Shown: positions 18,676-27,151 of the stretch, piece by piece
Numbering within the stretch: position 1 is the first letter of the stretch
How the letters are laid out: every line of letters starts with the position of its first letter
Origin: Gammaproteobacteria bacterium
Lineage (GTDB): Bacteria; Pseudomonadota; Gammaproteobacteria; Pseudomonadales; Azotimanducaceae
Reading direction: 5' to 3'
Length of the DNA stretch: 64,000 nt
Assembly: GCA_026707945.1 (NCBI GenBank)
Contig: JAPOVV010000115.1
Location: forward strand, 124,001-188,000
Made by a program: the position numbers and the translations under genes
Notes under the pieces: generated by a model
What the model was told of the DNA's origin: nothing
Databases searched by the model: none
What the model saw: only the letters and a program-made list of their open reading frames with translations

Positions 18676-18896
18676 TAAGGGGAGGGGTAGTCAGCAATGA
18701 CTACTCCTTACCCGGACGAAGGGCGGCTAGAAGCGTTGCGTTGAGAGCAACGGTCATTTCTACCGCACATTACTCTTGGCTACGCTCGCAGGCAGCCGAT
18801 CGCTATACCAAATTGGTCTGCGAATGTGCGAATTACGATTCCAGCGCCTTCGCTGGTCGAATCTAGCCGGGGTGTATACAAAAAGTTGGAATTCGA

Positions 18897-18972
18897 GGCC
18901 AGGTAGCTCAGTCGGTAGAGCAGTGGACTGAAAATCCTCGTGTCGGCAGTTCAATTCTGCCCCTGGCCACCA
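18897..18972 (+). tRNA. tRNA-Phe (anticodon GAA)
   Basis: A 76-base cloverleaf with encoded CCA. The acceptor stem is GGCCAGG/CCTGGCC, the D arm GCTCAGTCGGTAGAGC, the anticodon GAA at 18930-18932 in loop CTGAAAA, and the T stem GGCAG/CTGCC with TTCAATT loop. The anticodon stem (GTGGA/TCCTC) has one U-U mismatch at its second pair. All other arms pair fully. It stands alone, just downstream of the group II intron. Confidence 0.95.
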
Positions 18973-19206
18973 TTCCTTGTACGCCACCCTTTCTCACGCG
19001 CGTTGAAAGTGCTGTGATATCACGATACGCTAAATTCAATAGACCTGTGCCATTTCGTGCTATATCGGTCAATGCCGACCTTAGGCATGGAAGCGCTTTG
19101 GACCCGAATGGAGACATTCCAAAACGTGTCGTACAAGGCCAACGGTTGATTGCCTACTTCGTTCGGATTGGCGACAGCCCGGCCGCGTCGAGTAAGAATA
19201 CAGTGC

Positions 19207-20142
19207 TCAACCGAGCGCTTGGATCAGAGCACGAATGTAGCCGAACGTGTAGGCCTCTTCAATACGACCGTCGCCCGGCACGTGGTCGGGCACCACGATA
19301 CCATCGAAGCCTACTTCCTGCAATGCACGCATGACGGCAACTAGATCGACGTAGCCGTTGTCCGGGAAGGTCTCGTGAAAGTTTGGAAGCGGCGCAGACG
19401 TATTCCGGAAGTGGACTTGGTGAATGTGGCCGCTCGCTCCAAACTCGCGAATCGCTGCAACAATGTCTTCGCCGGCGCCATCCGCTCCCGGCATTTCAGA
19501 CCATGTCCCGACGCAGAACAGAATTCCGGCGTGGTTGTCGCCGCCCGCAATTTCGATCGCTTGACGAAACGCGTCGGTGCTGCGAAAGATCCTCGCCACG
19601 CCCTGATGATTGACAGGTGGATCGTTGGGATGCAATTGCAGATGCACACCAGCCGATTGCGCCACCGGTAGAACGCGGTCGATGAAGTGGCGGTAGTTCG
19701 CCCACATTGTGGCATCGTCGTATGTATCGTCGAAAGCGTTGGGCAGCGCTTGGGCATCGGCATCCCGAAAAAGCCTGGTTTGCGCACCGCGAGACTCCGT
19801 TGTTCCCGTCTGGTACGCGCCACCGGTGTGCCAAGCATACGTGGTGTAACGTATTCCAAGCCGTCCCAGATCACGAATGAACACGCAGAGGCGATCGATT
19901 ACCGCATCCCGCTGCGGTAACCCAAGTGTGAATGCCGGCGCAGAATATAGATCGTCCAGCATGATCTCGTGGAGTTCGAAACCAGCGCCGACGACCTGGT
20001 CGCGGATGTCTCGGAGGTGCTGAAACGTCGCTTCCTGACTGTCAAGCCGAACTTCCATGGTATCAACACCCATGGTTCGCAAGTAGTTGAACCGCTCGTC
20101 GGAGAAATCGGCCGGTCGCTGGTGACTGATGCCTAGTTTCAT
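19207..20142 (-). CDS. Mannonate dehydratase-like TIM-barrel protein
   Basis: A sugar-acid dehydratase/isomerase-like TIM barrel of 311 aa. Diagnostic segments resembling UxuA are HLQLHPNDPP, LFCVGTWSEM (the metal-ligand Cys region), HQVHFRNTSAPLPNFHE and IVVPDHVPGDGR near the end. UxuA turns D-mannonate into 2-keto-3-deoxygluconate. This protein is shorter than classical UxuA (about 390 aa), so the exact substrate is open. The ATG at 20142 was chosen because it overlaps the stop of the upstream HEAT gene as ATGA and yields MKLGISHQRP. The longer frame upstream is that gene's shadow. Confidence 0.75.
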   Translation of the reverse strand: MKLGISHQRPADFSDERFNYLRTMGVDTMEVRLDSQEATFQHLRDIRDQVVGAGFELHEIMLDDLYSAPAFTLGLPQRDAVIDRLCVFIRDLGRLGIRYTTYAWHTGGAYQTGTTESRGAQTRLFRDADAQALPNAFDDTYDDATMWANYRHFIDRVLPVAQSAGVHLQLHPNDPPVNHQGVARIFRSTDAFRQAIEIAGGDNHAGILFCVGTWSEMPGADGAGEDIVAAIREFGASGHIHQVHFRNTSAPLPNFHETFPDNGYVDLVAVMRALQEVGFDGIVVPDHVPGDGRIEEAYTFGYIRALIQALG

Positions 20143-20929
20143 ACCGTCGCAGATGCCACCATGTGCTTGGAGATGCGTGCATCGGGTGGTGTATCGCCAG
20201 ATTTCGGCGTGTGATTCCGACGAGTAGTCATAAGGTACCGTAAGGCTTCTTGCGTCGCCTTTGGAGACGTCAGCCTCTGCAGTGCCTCGATGGACCAGCC
20301 ACGCAAGTGGTAGTGCCAAAAATAAAGATTTTCGGCGAGTAGTGAAACGAAGGTTTCGTCGTCGACAAGGTTCGGTCCAAGGCCTGCAATCGTCATGGCC
20401 GCGTTTCGGCGAACTAATGCATCTTCATCCGAGAGCGCGTCGGTCAGCAGACTTGCCTCTACCTGAGAGCCTTGCGCTGTACCAATGGCTTCGATCGCGT
20501 AGCGGCGTACATTCGGGTCATGGTCGTTTAAGGCCTTCATGAGCTCGGGTAATGCGACTGCAGCGGGTGCTCCGATGTCGCCCAGCAAGTCGAGCACAGG
20601 TACCTTGAGGGTGGGGTCCGCGTCGGCAAGGTCTCGGCGAGCCGGGATACCGCGGGATCTTCAGGGGTGGCGAGCCCATAAGCTACCATCGTTCTGAGCC
20701 AAACCTCGTCGCTTCGGAACGCTTCTAAGAGTGGTTCGACGCCATCGCCGTCGTTTGCGGCTGATATTCCAAGTGAATACGCAGCGGCAAGCGCAACGTG
20801 ATCGTCGAGGGTCACTCGCAAACGTTGATGATAGTCACGCGACAATGCTGAAGCGAGTGTAATGTAACTTTCCCGGATAAAGCCTTGCATGCTTCTATCG
20901 TCGAGAAGTAGAGCAGCGGCGTCAGCCAT
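20139..20929 (-). pseudogene. HEAT-repeat protein with frameshift, perhaps from a PhyH-HEAT fusion
   Basis: Two frames together encode tandem HEAT repeats (for example PNVRRYAIEAIGTA and ALVRRNAAMTIAGLG). The frame changes near 20624-20629: RLAETL in one frame is continued by ADADPTLKVPVLDLLG in the other, as if one G were missing. The first 25 residues (FIRESYITLASALSRDYHQRL) resemble the start of PhyH dioxygenases, some of which carry C-terminal HEAT repeats. If so, almost the whole dioxygenase core is missing. The frame extends to a possible Met at 21019; the ATG at 20929 looks likelier. A sequencing error could explain the frameshift but not the short N-terminus. Confidence 0.6.
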
Positions 20930-21309
20930 CGGAATCGGTGATCTCTTGCGGGGTGATGAATTTATGTCACTGTCAAGTTTAAGTGTCGCACTTTGTTTCG
21001 CCAGCACGACAACGGGCATTCGAGGATACGTTACAGGGTGTGGGCGTTTAGGTCGCGCCTATTCATCGAGGAGCGCGACGGTCCGGCAAAGTTACCCTCT
21101 CAGTAAAGAAGAGGGGAATCCCACATCGTGTCGAAACGTGTTGGGAAGAGATCAAACGAAAACAAATACTCTCGGGACAGCTTAAGTTCTGTAGACGGCC
21201 ACCGATCCAGGAATAGGCTGTCGGATTTGTCATTAACATGAAAATCGTTCAATGTTGCGATGAGGCGGAACTGCGGGTCGCTTTTGGGATATTTATAAAG
21301 CCCCTGTAG

Positions 21310-22323
21310 CTAAAGCGCCTCGAATTCCGCATACGCGTTCGTATCGCGAGAGGAAAGGCTCATCGAGGGTGTTCGAAGAGAAATTTCCCACTCATAACTG
21401 TGATCGTCATAAATTATCGGTTGAGAGACACGACCTGCAAATCCTCGTTTTACGAATGATTTGCATCCGCGACTGAATTCTATTCCGGTGGCAAACGCGA
21501 CGCTAAACTCGCCTCTTGGAAGACCGTTGATTGTTCGAGAGAAGCCAGCCTTGACTACAAACGCAACGACTACACCTTCACCAGACCGAAGTAACTTGAC
21601 GTATGCATCTTGAGGCGTCGGATTGCGGATCTGCAACAACATAAATCTGTCGCGAGATAGCGCGCCTTGCAGCAATTCGTTGGGTCCAATGGGTGCGCCT
21701 CGATTCGCCCGACAATAAGTCTCACGGGCTTGACCACCGTTTCCTAGTAAATAACTGGACCGGTTGATCCACCCCGTGTTTCGAACTGCCGGTATACCCG
21801 TTAACCATTCAATTTCAACTCGGTTCACTACGTTTCCACCCAAAAGGAACGCCTCATCCCATTGCCTCAGATCGGCAACGTGCGCTGAACCAGAATGACT
21901 CCCATTGAACACTGTCGTTTTCTTGGAGATGACGTAAATCCGATTCTCGTCGCGATGGACCCGTCCAAAAGCAAAACGACGAGTACCAGCGTCTCGCAAC
22001 CCTTGTTTCACGGCGGGGGTCAATTCACTCGTGACAAGACGTACGGCATTTGGGGAAGCCGTTCGATCTAGACATAGACTCTGATATCGCTTTACGTTCT
22101 CGTTGTAGTCGTAAATATCCCAGTAATCACTCTGATCGACTTCCTTCGATGCGCCGACCAATCGAAAGACTTCACTGCGACACCATCGTAGCTCCTCAAT
22201 TGACAACGGATTGGTACCTGACTCTGGAATTCGTTGATTGGAATCAGCGGTTACAGGATTCATACCAATAAAAAAGGAGGCAAGTAGACAGATACAAAAA
22301 AGCGTTTTTGTAGCACGAACCAT
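21310..22323 (-). CDS. Secreted protein of unknown function
   Basis: About 337 aa from the Met that begins a good signal peptide (MVRATKTLFCICLLASFF, cleavage near ADS). A longer start at 22401 would place 26 extra residues before it. A middle segment (RIYVISKKTTVFNG and GWINRSSYLLGNG) has the spacing of a bacterial SH3-like domain, suggesting cell-wall or protein binding. The C-terminal half looks beta-rich. Six or so cysteines hint at periplasmic disulfides. I do not recognise a family. It is followed by no obvious partner. Confidence 0.6.
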   Translation of the reverse strand: MVRATKTLFCICLLASFFIGMNPVTADSNQRIPESGTNPLSIEELRWCRSEVFRLVGASKEVDQSDYWDIYDYNENVKRYQSLCLDRTASPNAVRLVTSELTPAVKQGLRDAGTRRFAFGRVHRDENRIYVISKKTTVFNGSHSGSAHVADLRQWDEAFLLGGNVVNRVEIEWLTGIPAVRNTGWINRSSYLLGNGGQARETYCRANRGAPIGPNELLQGALSRDRFMLLQIRNPTPQDAYVKLLRSGEGVVVAFVVKAGFSRTINGLPRGEFSVAFATGIEFSRGCKSFVKRGFAGRVSQPIIYDDHSYEWEISLRTPSMSLSSRDTNAYAEFEAL

Positions 22324-22412
22324 AGCCTGCTGTAATGATGGAGACAACGCGTGCGAAGACTTAAGACGACTCACTGACTTGCCGTGTCGATTAGCGAGCA
22401 AATGCCAAGCCG

Positions 22413-23246
22413 CTATGCGTTGGGGGATTCAGGAAACTGACGCGCGAAAGCACTTGTGACACGATCGAACCGGCTCTTGACCATACCGGGTGTCTCAGTA
22501 CCGTCGCAAAAGATGTGCAGTTCATTTTCGTGAATGGCTCGTAACACTAGTTCACCAACGTACTGCGGCTCTAGGGCGAATTTGTGAAGCGGACTATTTT
22601 TCTTTCGTTCTTCAATCGCTTCATGATCGTCATCGTCGAGATCTGGATAGAAGATCGAGGTATCTACGATAAACGGACAGAGCACCGATACGCCAATCTG
22701 ATGCTGTTTCAGTTCCTCACTCATACATTCAGATATCGCGACAACTGCATGCTTGGTCGCGCAATACGCAGCTGAGCCTGGGCCAGTGATCATTCCCATA
22801 ATGCTCGCCGTATTCACAATATGTCCGTCGAGCCCACTATTTATTAGTCGATTTGAAAATTCTCGTCCGCCTCTTATGACAGACCAGAGATTAACGTCGA
22901 GGATACGTTGCCAAGCGCTTTCTTCGAACGCGTGAAATGGACCGCCTAAACCTATACCTGCGTTATTGCAGCATATCTGAACAGGACCAAGTTTCTCCTC
23001 GATTTCATCAGCAGCACGGGAGATTGCGTCGGCATCAACGACATCGCAACGTAAAGCCAGCAGGTCGTCACTTATCTTCCGCAGTTGAGGTTCAATGCGA
23101 TGAAGGCGGTCTTCGCGAATATCCGCGATCGCGACTTTGATTCCGGCTTCGAGGAATGCCTTGGCCATACCCAAACCTATGCCATTCGCACCGCCGGTCA
23201 CAAAAGCCACTTTTCCAGTCGTTTCTTTCACTCGAACGAACCTCAC
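22413..23246 (-). CDS. Short-chain dehydrogenase/reductase
   Basis: A classical SDR oxidoreductase of 277 aa. The cofactor motif TGGANGIG is near the N-terminus, an acidic residue at the end of beta-2 (ADIRED) suggests NAD(H) preference, and NNAG, the catalytic Ser in NTASIMG and the YCATK active site are present. The first codon is GTG. The substrate is unknown. It lies divergent from the DUF5916 gene across about 75 bases, so both may be controlled from the same gap. Confidence 0.88.
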   Translation of the reverse strand: MRFVRVKETTGKVAFVTGGANGIGLGMAKAFLEAGIKVAIADIREDRLHRIEPQLRKISDDLLALRCDVVDADAISRAADEIEEKLGPVQICCNNAGIGLGGPFHAFEESAWQRILDVNLWSVIRGGREFSNRLINSGLDGHIVNTASIMGMITGPGSAAYCATKHAVVAISECMSEELKQHQIGVSVLCPFIVDTSIFYPDLDDDDHEAIEERKKNSPLHKFALEPQYVGELVLRAIHENELHIFCDGTETPGMVKSRFDRVTSAFARQFPESPNA

Positions 23247-23322
23247 AGATTAGTCCATTGATTATCGCCGTGATGAGTCAAAGTCATGGATAATTCCATG
23301 CCCGCTTTTTCGCCCCCTCAGT

Positions 23323-26124
23323 GTGTGTAGACGACGCAGCCGTTTCTCTTTCGCAGCTCTTGCGACCCTTACTATCCTCGCTCACACACTTCTAGCGAAC
23401 GAAACGCCATCCGAACCTGAAAACGACCCATTTAGTGGCGTTGTGCTTGGTCAAAAAGATCGAGCCGCGCGCAGTGCTGCGATGCGTGAAATTCGCATGC
23501 CGAGCGTCGTTGCGCAACCGACAGTGTCTGTGGCGGAAGCGCGTCCCGCATCTGGTCCGAGTTTGTTCACTTTAGCCGGCGAAGCATCGCTTTCTCCGCG
23601 TCGACCCGACACGGAAAATGATTCAAATGTGTCCGAAAAGTTGCTTTCTGAAGCGGTAGAGAACACACCAGCGACGGCATATGCTGAAGCTGGTGAACCA
23701 ACCGATTCCAATCGAGCACGCGTGATCGACATTCCACCAGAGATGAACTTGGTGGAACTCAACGGCGTCAATATCGCGGTCGACGGACATCTCGACGAGG
23801 AAGCGTGGAATCGGGTGGCCGGATTCGAAAACATGATTGTGGTTTCGCCAGATACACTCGTCGAGCCTGAGTTTCGGACACTGGTTCGAATCTTCTATAC
23901 CAAGCGTGGACTGTACGTATCAGCGGATATGGAACAGCCCGCGGACACGCTCGTTCAGAGGTTGTCAGCTCGAGATCAAGACCTTAATCGTGACGGATTC
24001 GGTATCACGCTGGACACGTCAGGTAAGGGGATGTTCGGGTTTTGGTTCGCCGTCAATCTAGGCGGTTCCAAGGAAGACGGCAAGGTTTTGCCGGAACGCA
24101 ATTTCAGTAGAGAGTGGGACGGTGCATGGCATGGGGCAACCGCTGTGACCGACAGTGGATGGGCAGCTGAGATGTTTATCCCTTGGTCCATCCTGGCGAT
24201 GCCGCCTGGCGGCGGTGAGCGCAACATGAGCTTCTACGTGAATCGTCAAGTAGCGTTTCGGAATGAACGCTACGGTTGGCCGGCGTTGCCATTCACACAG
24301 GCGCGATTCATGTCGGCGATGCAACCGATGGCAATGGACGATGTCAATCCGAAACAGCAATGGGAGCTCTTCCCATATGCGACCACGAGCGCTGACGGAA
24401 TCTATGAAGAAACGGACCGGAAAGTAGGATTGAACTTCTCCTGGCGGCCCGCTCCTAATATACAAGTCTCTGGCGCGGCGAATCCTGATTTTGGTGCGGT
24501 GGAATCTGATGATGTTGTCGTCAATCTCACCGCGTACGAGACGTTCTTCCCAGAAAAACGATTGTTCTTCCTGGAAGGATCAGAAGTGTTCGAGACCACG
24601 CCGAGGGGAACGCCCTTTCGAGGTAGCTCGCGCGGCGGAGGCGGTGCTCGCGTAGCGCCGTCGACCTACACAATGGAACCGACGACGCTACTCAATACAC
24701 GGCGCATTGGCGGTTCTGCAAAACACATTGACTACGAAGATAACATCGAAGTACCCGGACCGGAACTGAGTAAACCGACTGATCTTCTCGGCGCAGTGAA
24801 GGTTGTTGGCCAAGCCAGTGCTTTTCGCTTCGGTTTTCTCGGCGCGGTTGAAGATGACGTTGCCCTTCGAGGGACAAAGGAAACGCATGATGAGGAAGGG
24901 GTGTTGTTGTCGGAAGAAGATGTCATCGTAACGGATCCTGGCCGAGACTTCGGAGTCGCTCGCGTGGTGTGGGAGCGACAATCAGGTACGGGACGGCAAG
25001 CACACGGTCTTATTACGACATTCGCGAACACGCCTGAGTATCAAGCCACCGTTCATGGTTTCGACTCGCACTTTTTAACTCAGAACGGCAAGTGGAACAT
25101 TGATACGCAGCTCATCAACTCGCTTAAAAATTCAGAGACCGGCTATGGCGGATTTGCTGATATTCGCTACACCCCTAAACAAGGCATTTTCCATCGTCTC
25201 TCGTTGGATTTTCTAGACGATACACTCGATGTCAGAGATCTAGGATTTTTACGCCGGAACGATCTTCGCGGCTTTCGTTACACACGATTTCACAACACGT
25301 CGCGAAACCTGCCGGAGATATTGCGACAACGTTCGATCGGGCTGTTCTTGTCTGGACAGACGAATTCGAACGGTGATCTGATTCGCGCCTATCTTGGTAC
25401 CGGTGTCGGGTTCTACTTCGCCAATCAATCGGCGGTAAACGTACAGCTGTCATATCGACCTGAGATGGTTGACGATCGTAGCAGTTTTGGAAATGGCAGC
25501 TTTATAGTAGAAGAGAATAAGTTCATCACGATCACGTACGGAACGGACACAGCCAAGAAATTCTCGTACTCGGTTCAAACTGGTCTGATGGACGACGAAC
25601 TAGGCGATCCTGCGTACATTGGCGACATCGGATTTACATATAGTCCACTTTCACGGGTGCGTCTAGATTACGACTTGAGATATCGTGATAGTAAGGGTTG
25701 GGTACTTTTTGCAGGGGATCAAGACTTTACACGCTACTACAGTGAGCAGCTTTCGCACCTTTTTAGTTTTGATTTCTTCATTTCGGCGAAACAGCAGTTT
25801 CGCGCGACGCTGCAATGGACAGGCATCAATGCTATGGAACGAGATTTCTGGCAGATTCCAGCGACCGATCAAATCGGCAAGCTGGTACCAAGAGTAATTG
25901 AGCCAGCCAGTGATTCGAGCGATTTCACCATTTCGCGTCTAACAGCTCAAATCCGTTATCGTTGGGAGATCGCGCCGTTGTCCGATCTATTTATCGTGTA
26001 TACCCGTGGTAGCAACGTACCTAGTCTCGGACATGCGGAGTTTGATCGGCTCTTTCGAGAAGCGTTACGCGACCCAATCGTCGATATCATCGTGTTCAAA
26101 TTGAGGTACCGTTTCGGTTCCTGA
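23323..26124 (+). CDS. CBM9-like/DUF5916 outer-membrane protein
   Basis: A 933-aa exported protein. A signal peptide (RFSFAALATLTILAHTLLA) starts at a GTG and is followed by a low-complexity linker to about residue 135. A CBM9-type carbohydrate-binding domain comes next (VDGHLDEEAWNRV through MFIPWSILAM). The rest is a DUF5916 region whose PDFGAVESDDVVVNLTAYE, FFPEKRLFFLEG and repeated amphipathic strands ending in YRFGS suggest an outer-membrane beta-barrel. Its likely role is binding or passage of oligosaccharides at the cell surface, which suits the glycosidase genes downstream, but no substrate is proven. Confidence 0.8.
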   Translation: MCRRRSRFSFAALATLTILAHTLLANETPSEPENDPFSGVVLGQKDRAARSAAMREIRMPSVVAQPTVSVAEARPASGPSLFTLAGEASLSPRRPDTENDSNVSEKLLSEAVENTPATAYAEAGEPTDSNRARVIDIPPEMNLVELNGVNIAVDGHLDEEAWNRVAGFENMIVVSPDTLVEPEFRTLVRIFYTKRGLYVSADMEQPADTLVQRLSARDQDLNRDGFGITLDTSGKGMFGFWFAVNLGGSKEDGKVLPERNFSREWDGAWHGATAVTDSGWAAEMFIPWSILAMPPGGGERNMSFYVNRQVAFRNERYGWPALPFTQARFMSAMQPMAMDDVNPKQQWELFPYATTSADGIYEETDRKVGLNFSWRPAPNIQVSGAANPDFGAVESDDVVVNLTAYETFFPEKRLFFLEGSEVFETTPRGTPFRGSSRGGGGARVAPSTYTMEPTTLLNTRRIGGSAKHIDYEDNIEVPGPELSKPTDLLGAVKVVGQASAFRFGFLGAVEDDVALRGTKETHDEEGVLLSEEDVIVTDPGRDFGVARVVWERQSGTGRQAHGLITTFANTPEYQATVHGFDSHFLTQNGKWNIDTQLINSLKNSETGYGGFADIRYTPKQGIFHRLSLDFLDDTLDVRDLGFLRRNDLRGFRYTRFHNTSRNLPEILRQRSIGLFLSGQTNSNGDLIRAYLGTGVGFYFANQSAVNVQLSYRPEMVDDRSSFGNGSFIVEENKFITITYGTDTAKKFSYSVQTGLMDDELGDPAYIGDIGFTYSPLSRVRLDYDLRYRDSKGWVLFAGDQDFTRYYSEQLSHLFSFDFFISAKQQFRATLQWTGINAMERDFWQIPATDQIGKLVPRVIEPASDSSDFTISRLTAQIRYRWEIAPLSDLFIVYTRGSNVPSLGHAEFDRLFREALRDPIVDIIVFKLRYRFGS

Positions 26125-26144
26125 TACCGACGGCAGCGCTCGTT

Positions 26145-27116
26145 TTACGGTTGACGTTGCTGATTCACCAACGTACGAACCGCATTCGCAGTTAGCGATC
26201 GAGGTTTTATCTCTCCGCGTACGAGTCGCACACCAATTTCCTGTACCGTGGCATTCGCCGGAGTAGGGATTCCGTGCAATCGTCCGAGCTGCACGATTTC
26301 ACCATTCATGTAATCAGCTTCGATGTCACCGGTGTCTCGTAACAAACTCTGCAGGGTTGAACTGCCGTGGCGTTGAAAACCTTCCACAGGTCCGCCCCTT
26401 ATATCACCCCTATTCGCACGTGATGACTTGAAATCAGCGTATTCAATGTCCGCTGCATCGCAGCAGGCTCGTGCTTCTGATTGCATGTCGCGAATCACGT
26501 CATCAGGTCGTTCGGAACACGCCGCGTCCAAGGCGTTGGTTAGATTCACCATCAACTTCGCGTATTTCTGCGCCATGATGCTTGAGTTAGGTCGCGACAC
26601 AAATCCGGCTGCATGGATGGCGGCCGTCACACGTTCGATTGTTTCGTCTACACCGCTTGGATAACAGCCGGCATCGAGATTTCCGGCACGGTTCTCAGCA
26701 AAGTTAACAACCACACCAGGCTCTAGGTGCTCTGCCGGTACCCATACAACCATACCGTAGACTCGCGAAAACCTACGTAAGGCCATTCGTTCACTCGCGA
26801 CCCCATTCTGACAACAGACGATCGGCGTATCCGATGGGGCATATACCTGGAGGTCACGTAAAGCCCCGTCTACATGTTGGGTCTTCATACAAAGAATCAC
26901 GACATCGTCTTCTTCCATATGAATGTCGCTAGCGTGTGGAACTACTTCTATCTGTAGTGATTCATGAATCGTTGGCGAGTGAAATTCCAATCCGTTGGCC
27001 TTTATCGCCTTGAAGTGCTCACCGCGTGCGACCAACAGAACTCGCTCGCCATTCAGGTGCAGGCGCGCTCCAATTGAACCGCCAATCCCACCTGCACCAT
27101 AGATGATGAATCTCAT
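26145..27116 (-). CDS. Ketopantoate reductase-like protein (PanE/ApbA family)
   Basis: An NAD(P)-dependent 2-ketoacid reductase of 323 aa. The N-terminal Rossmann motif is IYGAGGIGGSIGARL. The catalytic Lys region is AQKYAKLMVNLTNALDA, and the C-terminal domain contains MNGEIVQLGRLHGIPTP, the family signature. The start at 27116 gives the Rossmann strand at residue 2. The longer frame to 27293 overlaps the GH4 gene and is not needed. Because it lies in a catabolic cluster, it may reduce some other 2-keto acid rather than serve pantothenate synthesis. Confidence 0.85.
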   Translation of the reverse strand: MRFIIYGAGGIGGSIGARLHLNGERVLLVARGEHFKAIKANGLEFHSPTIHESLQIEVVPHASDIHMEEDDVVILCMKTQHVDGALRDLQVYAPSDTPIVCCQNGVASERMALRRFSRVYGMVVWVPAEHLEPGVVVNFAENRAGNLDAGCYPSGVDETIERVTAAIHAAGFVSRPNSSIMAQKYAKLMVNLTNALDAACSERPDDVIRDMQSEARACCDAADIEYADFKSSRANRGDIRGGPVEGFQRHGSSTLQSLLRDTGDIEADYMNGEIVQLGRLHGIPTPANATVQEIGVRLVRGEIKPRSLTANAVRTLVNQQRQP

Positions 27117-27151
27117 GGTTTTGCTGATAGTAGCTGGTTGATGCTTACTGA

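Larger units (their letters stand above)
16334..18717 (+). mobile_element. Group II intron with maturase ORF
   Basis: A self-splicing retroelement. It contains a structured 5' region, an ORF with reverse transcriptase, maturase and HNH domains, a canonical domain V at 18642-18675 and a domain VI stem at 18683-18708. The proposed 3' end is the AC at 18716-18717, eight bases after a candidate branch-point A at 18710. The 5' end is less certain. A GTGTG at 16334 gives the usual 550-600 bases of domains I-III before domain IV; another GTGTG near 16180 is possible. It lies about 180 bases upstream of tRNA-Phe, in an already scarred region. Confidence 0.8.

Noticed and set aside
18760-19117. Two minus-strand ORFs containing RGRIELPTRGFSVHCSTD and GAELNCRHEDFQSTALP
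   Set aside because: They are antisense translations of tRNA-Phe, a well-known kind of spurious protein.
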